Positions 1-5,006 of a stretch of DNA of 5,177 nucleotides are shown piece by piece. The notes under the pieces are model-generated. The model saw only the letters and a program-made list of their open reading frames with translations. It had not been told where the DNA came from and ran no database searches. A program made the position numbers and the translations under genes. The stretch is taken from positions 1 through 5,177 of the forward strand of contig JANEMG010000197.1 of assembly GCA_024511045.1 (NCBI GenBank), read 5' to 3'. Numbering within the stretch: position 1 is the stretch's first letter; each line of letters starts with the position of its first letter. Origin of the DNA: Gammaproteobacteria bacterium (lineage in GTDB: Bacteria; Pseudomonadota; Gammaproteobacteria; Methylococcales; Methylomonadaceae).

Positions 1-1
1 G

Positions 2-763
2 TATTACCAGCGCAGCAAACAGATTCTCGAGGATGTTCTGGAACTGGAAGAACAGACCCTGAAGCTGAGCAGTACGGTGAGGGGATTGTTGAAAATCAGT
101 GCGCCCATCGATTTCGGCGGCATGCACATGGTGCCGGCCATCGATGCCTATCAGCGGCAAAACCCGGAAGTGTCGATACGCATGACCCTGGAGAATGCCG
201 CGATCAACCTGGTGGACGGCAGTTTCGATCTGGCCATCCGGGTCACCGACGACCTGCATCCGGGGTTCGTCGCCAGAAAGATTACCGAGACCAGGCTCTG
301 TCTGTACGCCTCGCCCGATTATCTTGCCGAGTACGGTTGTCCTGAGCGCATCGAAGATCTGGAGCGGCATTGCTGCCTGCATTTCATCGATACGCCGCAT
401 GGTGAACACTGGTTGTTCAAGGTTGAGGGCAGGACGATAAAAATCAAGCCGCAATGGCGCTTCGCTTCCAACAATGGCCGCGCGCTGGGCCAGGCTGCAG
501 CACTGGGCATGGGCATCGTCAATGCGCCGGAACTGACCATGGCCTCCTATCTCAAGGATGGCAGGCTGGTGGAAATCCTGTCAGACTTTTCGCTGCAGAC
601 AGTTTCCGTCTATGCCATCTATCCTCAGCGGCGTTTCTTTCCGGCCAAGCTGACCACCTTCATCGATTTTCTGATCAGCTATTTTTCTTCCGGGGTGAGC
701 CTGGATTCGGCCAGTTCCGAAAGATTGCCGCCGGTCAATGAACGCAGCAAGGCGACCAGCTGA
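2..763 (+). CDS. LysR-type transcriptional regulator, 3' part (N-terminus outside window)
   Basis: The reading frame is open from the window edge and ends at TGA 761-763, giving 253 visible residues of a family usually near 300. What is seen is the end of the linker helix (YYQRSKQILEDVLELEEQ) followed by the substrate-binding domain. That domain starts at RGLLKISAPIDFGG and includes DGSFDLAIRV, the LCLYASPDYL strand and ALGMGIVNAP, all typical of the LysR C-terminal effector domain (CrgA/DmlR-like branch). The winged helix-turn-helix, roughly 60 residues, must lie upstream of the window. A GTG at 77 could be read as a start, but it falls inside the conserved linker and is not the real one. 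The last ~28 residues, after the usual end near FIDFLISYF, form a polar tail encoded antisense to the end of the convergent SCO-MauG gene. Target genes and ligand are unknown. The gene is convergent with the mto operon, so the position gives only weak support for a regulatory link. Confidence 0.9.
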   Translation, partial: YYQRSKQILEDVLELEEQTLKLSSTVRGLLKISAPIDFGGMHMVPAIDAYQRQNPEVSIRMTLENAAINLVDGSFDLAIRVTDDLHPGFVARKITETRLCLYASPDYLAEYGCPERIEDLERHCCLHFIDTPHGEHWLFKVEGRTIKIKPQWRFASNNGRALGQAAALGMGIVNAPELTMASYLKDGRLVEILSDFSLQTVSVYAIYPQRRFFPAKLTTFIDFLISYFSSGVSLDSASSERLPPVNERSKATS

Positions 764-2472
764 TCGATTTCCCGGTCCTTGAGGTCGAGCGGCTTCAGCA
801 GCGGGGAGAGCCCCGGATTGGCTGCGCCGCCGCGGTTGTAATAGCGCACTACCTGTTCCAGGGTGGTCATCTGGCCGTTGTGCATGTAAGGCGCCGTGGC
901 GGCGATGTTTCTCAACGTCGGCGTCTTGTACTTCCAGCGGTCATCGGGATCCAGGGTGATTTCGTACAGGCCCAGGTCATTGGCTCTGGGACTGGATATG
1001 GAGGTGATCTGTTCGCTGGAGACCGCGACTCTGACGCCGGGGGCGATGGTTATCTGATGCGTCAGCGGTCGGCTGGACATGGACTGCAGGTAGCCGATGC
1101 CGGTGTTGTGCAGCTGCTGGTCGGTAAACAGCGCAAAATTCTTGCCGATCCGGTGGCAGGCCGAACAGCCCGCCTTGCCGGTGAACAGCTGGAAGCCCTG
1201 TTTTGCCGCGCTTGTCATGGCATCTTCCTGTTTACCATAAAACCAGCGGTCGAAGGAGGAGTCGCCGGAATTCAGGGTGCGCTCGTAGCTGGCGATGGCC
1301 ATACCGATAGAAACCATGTCCACCGGCTTGCCAAAGACCTGCTCGAAGCGGCCGCGATAATCGGGCAGAGCCCTGATTTTATCCACGACGAAGCCGATGG
1401 AAGGGTTGCCCATCTCGTTTTTCGCCAGCAGTGGTCCCCAGACCTGCTGTTCCAGGGTAAATTCCCGGCCGTCATGAAAGAAGCGCTGCAGATAGCCGGC
1501 ATTCAATAGGGTCGGGGCGTTGCGTCTGCCGGTCCTTCCCTCGATGCCCACCGAGGTGGCCATTTCATTGTTGCTGAAGCCCTGTTTCGGGATGTGGCAC
1601 ATGGCGCAGGACATGGTGTCGTTCAGCGACAGGCGGCGGTCGAAAAACAGTTTCTTGCCCAGTTGGATTTTTGCCGGGGTCAAGGGGTTGTCGGGAGGTG
1701 TAGACATTGGCGGCAGTCCCAGCATCGGCTGCGCGGTTTCCGGCTGCGGCGCAGGAGCTGCAGCGGCATCTGCTGCCTGGAGTTTGGGCGGGGATTCCTC
1801 CAGCAGCAGGGTCTTGACATCGTTGATCAACGTGTCGGGATGCAGGAACGAGACGCTGTAGATATTGCGGATCCGGTGTTTTTTGTCGATCAGGTAAACG
1901 CGTAGTACATGGGAAAAAGTACCGGTAAAGTTGCCTCGATCGTCATACTGTTTGCTTACCGGTTGATGATATTCCTTCAGGATCCTGTCCAGATCGGCCT
2001 GTGATGCAGTGGTCAGAAAGCGCCAGTCCAGATCAGGGGATTGCAGTCCCCTGCCATATTCGGCCATGACTTGGGGAGTATCGTGTTCCGGATTGAAGCT
2101 CAGGGTGAGCAGCCGCAGCTGCCGAGCGATTTCCGGCTGCCGGCGCAGACGGTTTTTCAGGCGGTGAAAAACCGCCGTTGCCAGCGGGCAGCCGTTGACG
2201 TCGGTGCAGGTGGAGTAGATGAAACTCAGCAGAACGATTTTGTCATTGTACAAATCGAACAGCTGCAAACGGGTTCCGCTGCTGTCCAGGACCGTGCCAT
2301 CGGCCGCGGTCTCGATCACCGGCAGCCGGTAGCTTCCGGGCGCGGGAGCATCGAAGGCCAGCCGCCCATAGCCTGGCGCCAGTATCGTTTCGGTTGCCGG
2401 TGCCGCCGCAGCGGCAAGCGAAAACGAAGCCAGCAGGCCGGACAACAGCGTGGATAATCCCCTTCGTTTCAT
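679..2472 (-). CDS. Secreted SCO1/SenC copper chaperone fused to MauG/CcpA-like di-heme cytochrome c peroxidase domain
   Basis: The 597-residue product is predicted to act in the periplasm on MtoX, delivering copper and/or carrying out redox maturation. Residues 1-24 form a signal peptide (KRR, hydrophobic core, Ala-rich cleavage region). Residues ~45-225 are a thioredoxin-fold SCO domain with NPEHDTP at 127-133, candidate copper ligands C89 and C95, and H188 in FSHVLRVYLID. The cysteines are spaced C-x5-C, not the usual SCO C-x3-C. An Ala/Pro-rich linker spans ~226-262. Residues ~263-580 are a di-heme peroxidase/MauG domain with heme motifs CAMCH (289-293) and CSACH (436-440), plus the conserved TPTLRNIAATAPYMHNG and LEQVVRYYN blocks. 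A charged tail follows LRSLTGG. The start ATG overlaps the mtoX stop as TGATG, with no good Shine-Dalgarno site, which suggests reinitiation after mtoX. In described mtoX loci the SCO and MauG proteins are, as I recall, separate genes; the fusion here has no internal stop. The maturation role is inferred from context. Confidence 0.92.
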   Translation of the reverse strand: MKRRGLSTLLSGLLASFSLAAAAAPATETILAPGYGRLAFDAPAPGSYRLPVIETAADGTVLDSSGTRLQLFDLYNDKIVLLSFIYSTCTDVNGCPLATAVFHRLKNRLRRQPEIARQLRLLTLSFNPEHDTPQVMAEYGRGLQSPDLDWRFLTTASQADLDRILKEYHQPVSKQYDDRGNFTGTFSHVLRVYLIDKKHRIRNIYSVSFLHPDTLINDVKTLLLEESPPKLQAADAAAAPAPQPETAQPMLGLPPMSTPPDNPLTPAKIQLGKKLFFDRRLSLNDTMSCAMCHIPKQGFSNNEMATSVGIEGRTGRRNAPTLLNAGYLQRFFHDGREFTLEQQVWGPLLAKNEMGNPSIGFVVDKIRALPDYRGRFEQVFGKPVDMVSIGMAIASYERTLNSGDSSFDRWFYGKQEDAMTSAAKQGFQLFTGKAGCSACHRIGKNFALFTDQQLHNTGIGYLQSMSSRPLTHQITIAPGVRVAVSSEQITSISSPRANDLGLYEITLDPDDRWKYKTPTLRNIAATAPYMHNGQMTTLEQVVRYYNRGGAANPGLSPLLKPLDLKDREIDQLVALLRSLTGGNLSELAESRLTPEEK

Positions 2473-3827
2473 CAGCGGGTGCCGGACCAGGCCAACTGGC
2501 CGCTTGCCGGTTTCGCACCGGCATACAGTGCATAGGCGCCAAAACGCATCTGATGGGCCCTGCCCAGTTTTTCCTCGATGAAGTCGATGGCGAATTGCTG
2601 CTGCAGCTGCTTGCCGTCCCAGTGATACAGTTTCAGGAATTGCTCGTTGTCTTCACCCTTTTTGTCCCAGTTGGCCAGCAGCGACGAGGTGTAGTACAGG
2701 CGCTTGCCGTCCCAGCTGGAAGAAACCATGTTGACCTGTTTGCCGATGGTTTTTTCATATACCTGCTTGGGATGGAAGGGATCGGTGATATCGAAGGCGC
2801 GGGTCTTGCCGTCCATGAAAGTGTTCACCCACAACAGGCCGTCGTCGCTTTGAATGGAGATGTCGACGGGCAGCGGGATCTTGCTGGGATCACCGATATC
2901 GGCGACCTCCCTGGCCTGCCATTGCCCCTTGTCATCCTCATGGATCAGCCAGATTTTCGAGGTCAGGGCGGTGCTGGTGAAGCAGTAATTGTGGTTGGCG
3001 CCCCAGGCGCAGCGGATTTCCAGCGGCGCTCCGGGCACGTCGAAAATCTTTTTTGGCTGCCGGGTATGCAGGTTCCAGAGCACCACGGTATTGCCGAAGC
3101 GCTTCATGGCTTCCGGGTCGGTGAGCATCTTGCCGAAATCCATCATGTAGTTGTTCCAGCCGGTGAAGGAGGAACTGATCAGAACGTTCTTTCTCGGCAA
3201 CGCCCGGACGTCATAACCGTAGCCCTCGGCGAATTGACTGGTTTTGACTGCGCCGCGCAACTGCTTGTCGGTGGGCATCCAGTGCGTGGCGATATAATTG
3301 CCGTCATTGCTGTATTCCACCATCGCGGTACGGCCGCCGTGGTCTTCGCTGTTGGACAGGCCGGTGATCAGCATTCTGCCGGGCAGGGCATAGGTGGTGT
3401 GGGGTCCCACCACGCCACCGGAACTGGCGACGAAATCGCTGATGACTTTATGCAGCTTCGGTCTGGCGGGGTCGCTGTGGACATCGAAAATGAAGATTTT
3501 GCTGGTGTCCAGCCCACCCGCCCACAGGTATTGCCGGTCGTCGGTGAATCCTGAGTGATGCGCCTCGTTTCTGCCGCCGACGGACAGGCTGGCGACCACT
3601 TTGCCATAGTTTTTCGAGGCCGGGTTGACATCGACGGTGACCAGCTTGTCCTGTTCATCGCCGACGCCTTCCATGCCCAGCGTCCAGACATAGACGAAAT
3701 CCTCCTGGCCGGTGATCTTCGCCATGTAGGGCGACATGCAGGTCTCGTCGGCCTGCGCCTGGCCGGTGAATTGTCCGGCCAGTAGCAGCAAGCCGTAGAG
3801 CAGGCTTTTTCCCATATGCCTGCTCAT
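2472..3827 (-). CDS. mtoX: Methanethiol oxidase (SBP56 family), periplasmic
   Basis: This enzyme family (EC 1.8.3.4) oxidises methanethiol with O2 and water to formaldehyde, H2S and H2O2, and bacterial members are copper-dependent. The 451-residue product has the normal SBP56 length. It starts with a Sec signal peptide (hydrophobic core LLYGLLLLAG, cleavage predicted after AQA at residue 26), giving a mature N-terminus DETCMSPYMAK. The family blocks FVYVWTLGMEGVGDEQDKL, EAHHSGFTDDRQYLWAGG, GPHTTYALPGRMLI, SNSEDHGGRTAM and GRAHQMRFG are all visible. Candidate metal-site residues are H90, H91, H143, H163 and H425; C30, C273 and C282 are the cysteines. The ATG at 3827 is chosen because GGAGA lies 6 nt upstream, because it makes an ATGA overlap with the DUF4242 gene, and because the signal peptide begins there. 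The same frame stays open to 3983, but that stretch is antisense-free shadow coding of the upstream gene. Met5 (3815) is a less likely start. The SBP56 assignment is firm; methanethiol as substrate rests on family, secretion and SCO/MauG context. Confidence 0.93.
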   Translation of the reverse strand: MSRHMGKSLLYGLLLLAGQFTGQAQADETCMSPYMAKITGQEDFVYVWTLGMEGVGDEQDKLVTVDVNPASKNYGKVVASLSVGGRNEAHHSGFTDDRQYLWAGGLDTSKIFIFDVHSDPARPKLHKVISDFVASSGGVVGPHTTYALPGRMLITGLSNSEDHGGRTAMVEYSNDGNYIATHWMPTDKQLRGAVKTSQFAEGYGYDVRALPRKNVLISSSFTGWNNYMMDFGKMLTDPEAMKRFGNTVVLWNLHTRQPKKIFDVPGAPLEIRCAWGANHNYCFTSTALTSKIWLIHEDDKGQWQAREVADIGDPSKIPLPVDISIQSDDGLLWVNTFMDGKTRAFDITDPFHPKQVYEKTIGKQVNMVSSSWDGKRLYYTSSLLANWDKKGEDNEQFLKLYHWDGKQLQQQFAIDFIEEKLGRAHQMRFGAYALYAGAKPASGQLAWSGTR

Positions 3828-4102
3828 GCTGTTTCTCCGGTGGTGGGATCGATGATGGTTTTGACCTGGTTGATCTGATTGGCTGGGAAGCCGCCCTGTG
3901 CGGCATGTTCGGCAATGGTCTCGGCATCCGGGGCAATGTAGACGCAATAGATTTTGTTGTCGGTGACGTAGCTTTCCAGCCACTGAATGCGCGGACCCAT
4001 GGCATTCAGCACCGAGCAGGGTTTCTGCGAGATGGCCTGCAGGTCGGCAGGTGACAGTTTACCGGCATCCGGGATTTCACGTTCTATGATGAATTTTGGC
4101 AT
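3824..4102 (-). CDS. DUF4242 (SCO4226-like) small protein, first gene of the mto operon
   Basis: The 92-residue protein matches the DUF4242 family: MPKFIIEREIPDAGKLSP, GPRIQWLESYVTDNKIYCVYIAP and GGFPANQI are typical blocks, and the length is normal. It has no signal peptide or membrane segment, so it should be cytoplasmic, unlike the two secreted proteins encoded after it. The best-known relative, Streptomyces SCO4226, is described as a nickel-binding protein; whether this one binds metal is unknown. C29, C53 and H66 are conspicuous candidate ligands. The start is well supported by AAGGAG at 4110-4115, 7 nt before ATG. Its TGA overlaps the mtoX ATG (ATGA), so translation of mtoX is probably coupled to it. 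Its role in methanethiol metabolism cannot be told from sequence; metal handling or sensing would be a guess. Confidence 0.88.
   Translation of the reverse strand: MPKFIIEREIPDAGKLSPADLQAISQKPCSVLNAMGPRIQWLESYVTDNKIYCVYIAPDAETIAEHAAQGGFPANQINQVKTIIDPTTGETA
3834..3838 (-). promoter_or_regulatory. Ribosome binding site of mtoX, inside the DUF4242 gene
   Basis: The minus strand reads GGAGA followed by 6 nt (AACAGC) and then ATG at 3827. The site decides the start codon of mtoX, because the frame is open for another 52 codons upstream. It lies within the last codons of the preceding gene, whose stop overlaps the start as ATGA. Confidence 0.75.
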
Positions 4103-4109
4103 GTTGTAA

Positions 4110-4115
4110 CTCCTT
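4110..4115 (-). promoter_or_regulatory. Ribosome binding site of the DUF4242 gene
   Basis: The minus strand reads AAGGAG, then TTACAAC (7 nt), then ATG at 4102. This is a near-ideal Shine-Dalgarno site and the strongest in the operon, so the first gene should be well translated. Confidence 0.8.
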
Positions 4116-4141
4116 GAGGTTTATTGCAGTTGCTCACTTGC

Positions 4142-4169
4142 GTTATAAGCGCAGCAATGGCTGTGGAAA
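4142..4169 (-). promoter_or_regulatory. Candidate sigma-70 promoter of the mto operon
   Basis: The minus strand has -35 TTTCCA (4164-4169, 4 of 6 consensus matches), a 16-bp spacer and -10 TATAAC (4142-4147, 5 of 6). Predicted +1 is near 4135, giving a leader of about 33 nt before the ATG at 4102. An imperfect dyad, TTGCG on the plus strand at 4138-4142 facing CGCAGCAA at 4150-4157, spans the -10 and could be an operator. The -35 overlaps the promoter-proximal copy of the GAAAATTG direct repeat that flanks the 34-bp element just upstream. The call rests on consensus matching only. Confidence 0.5.
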
Positions 4170-4215
4170 ATTGGTAACTACTCGGGCCTCTATGGGTGAG
4201 TAGTTACGAAAATTG
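4166..4215. mobile_element. 34-bp miniature element with 10-bp inverted ends and 8-bp direct repeats (IS66-like relic)
   Basis: The element proper is 4174-4207. It begins GTAACTACTC (4174-4183) and ends GAGTAGTTAC (4198-4207), a perfect 10-bp inverted repeat around a 14-bp centre. The octamer GAAAATTG abuts both ends (4166-4173 and 4208-4215), exactly like a target-site duplication. IS66-family elements are known for ends starting GTAA and for 8-bp duplications, so this looks like an extreme internal-deletion derivative or miniature relic carrying no coding DNA. It lies between the tetR stop and the mto -35. Alternatives are a tetR terminator (the minus-strand hairpin is followed only by a short TTTT) or a regulator site upstream of the mto promoter. 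The flanking direct repeats are not explained by those alternatives. Confidence 0.6.
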
Positions 4216-4225
4216 AATAAATGTA

Positions 4226-4828
4226 TCAGTTGCCGCTCCTGAAATAGCCTTGCAGCAGACTGTCGACACATTGCTCCAGGGGCTGGATGGAATGCTCGAT
4301 TTTCATGCGCAGCAGGGCACCCTGCCAGGCATTGACCAGCAGGTCCGCCATTTCCCGGGAGGAAAGATCACGGCGCAATGCTCCCTGCCGCTGTGCGAGA
4401 GCCAGGCCCGTTGCCAGTGTCACGGCATAGTCGTTGACTGCTTCCGCCAGTGCGGACCGGCATTTGTCACTGGTATCGCCGATTTCGCCCAGCAGGTTGC
4501 CCAGCAGGCAGCCGCCCTGGTACTGATTTTCCTGCAGATCGTCGATCAGACGCTGAAAGTAGGTCTCCAGAGCCGCCAGCGCATCACCGTCGTGATTCGC
4601 CAGATCATCTTCTATTTGTCGGATGAACGGCGCGATATAGTGGCGTATAACCTCCGCGCCATAGACTTCCTTGCTGGGGAAATAATTGTAGAAAGAACCT
4701 TTCGGAATATTGGCGGCATCCAGAATTTCCTTGATCCCTGTACCGTGGTAGCCTTTTTCGGTGAGCAATGCGACGCCGATATCCAGCAGTCTGTTTTTGT
4801 TGTCCTGTTTTTTTGAGACGGTGACCAT
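4226..4828 (-). CDS. TetR/AcrR-family regulator, NemR-like
   Basis: The 200-residue protein has the usual TetR length. The N-terminal helix-turn-helix (about residues 11-57) contains GYHGTGIKEILDAANIPKG and SFYNYFPSKE, the hallmark of the family. The C-terminal ligand domain has GGCLLGNLLGE (C107) and LLRMKIEHS (K176). In E. coli NemR the sensing pair is C106 and K175, in the equivalent blocks and with the same 69-residue spacing, so an electrophile- or oxidant-responsive repressor is likely. Other cysteines are C123 and C187. There is no Shine-Dalgarno site before the ATG; the promoter position suggests a leaderless mRNA. A perfect palindrome in its own promoter suggests autorepression. It lies upstream of the mto operon in the same orientation, 123 bp from the DUF4242 start codon, so it is a plausible regulator of methanethiol oxidation, but that link is inferred. 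The effector is unknown. Confidence 0.9.
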   Translation of the reverse strand: MVTVSKKQDNKNRLLDIGVALLTEKGYHGTGIKEILDAANIPKGSFYNYFPSKEVYGAEVIRHYIAPFIRQIEDDLANHDGDALAALETYFQRLIDDLQENQYQGGCLLGNLLGEIGDTSDKCRSALAEAVNDYAVTLATGLALAQRQGALRRDLSSREMADLLVNAWQGALLRMKIEHSIQPLEQCVDSLLQGYFRSGN

Positions 4829-4834
4829 GCCTGA

Positions 4835-4863
4835 ATTATGCGACCGGTCGTCTCAGATTGCAA
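4835..4863 (-). promoter_or_regulatory. tetR promoter, predicted leaderless start
   Basis: The minus strand shows -35 TTGCAA (4858-4863, 4 of 6), a 17-bp spacer and -10 CATAAT (4835-4840, 5 of 6). Six bases (TCAGGC) separate the -10 from the ATG, so the predicted +1 coincides with the A of the start codon at 4828. No ribosome binding site precedes the ATG, which agrees with a leaderless transcript. Confidence 0.6.
4841..4850. promoter_or_regulatory. Palindromic operator candidate in the tetR promoter spacer
   Basis: CGACCGGTCG is a perfect 10-bp palindrome filling the promoter-proximal part of the spacer and touching the -10. A bound repressor here would block RNA polymerase, the standard arrangement for TetR autoregulation. 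Its GACC/GGTC core resembles the NemR box as I remember it, which fits the NemR-like protein. No second copy is seen near the mto promoter. Confidence 0.6.
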
Positions 4864-4905
4864 CAAATAAATTCCTGCTTACCTGTGTCCCACAATTTTT
4901 CTGAA

Positions 4906-5006
4906 ATCAAAGTATTCTTGTCATCCCGACGACAGGAGGGATCTTGAGCGTTGGTTCATTGCCTTGGCGCCTAGGATTTCTCCTGCCGTCGAAATGACAC
5001 TTTGAT
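4906..5006. repeat. ~100-bp imperfect palindromic intergenic repeat (REP/MITE-like)
   Basis: Arms 4919-4943 (TGTCATCCCGACGACAGGAG onward) and 4975-4999 (ending GTCGAAATGACA) pair at 20 of 25 positions, all five mismatches being transitions. They enclose a 31-bp centre. An outer 8-bp pair, ATCAAAGT (4906-4913) and ACTTTGAT (4999-5006), extends the symmetry. The TGTCATCCCGA...GAGGGATCTTGAG and GATTTCTC...CGAAATGACA wording resembles dispersed palindromic repeats seen in many bacterial genomes. No coding content or clear target duplication is seen. It could instead form a transcript-end hairpin, but no T-run follows. Confidence 0.6.

Noticed and set aside
671..678. CTGATCAG palindrome just past the SCO-MauG stop as a terminator
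   Set aside because: The stem is only four base pairs with no T-run in the right place, and it lies inside the LysR coding sequence.
880..1509. Plus-strand open frame opposite the MauG domain
   Set aside because: It is antisense to conserved heme-domain coding sequence, has no domain and no ribosome binding site; a shadow.
2394..3554. Long plus-strand open frame (386 codons) opposite mtoX
   Set aside because: It mirrors mtoX and the start of the SCO-MauG gene, has no recognisable domain and is a by-product of the codon use of those genes.
3828..3983. Upstream extension of the mtoX frame (52 more codons)
   Set aside because: It lies wholly inside the DUF4242 gene, reads as low-quality Arg/His/Cys-rich protein, and would place the clear signal peptide in the middle of the protein.
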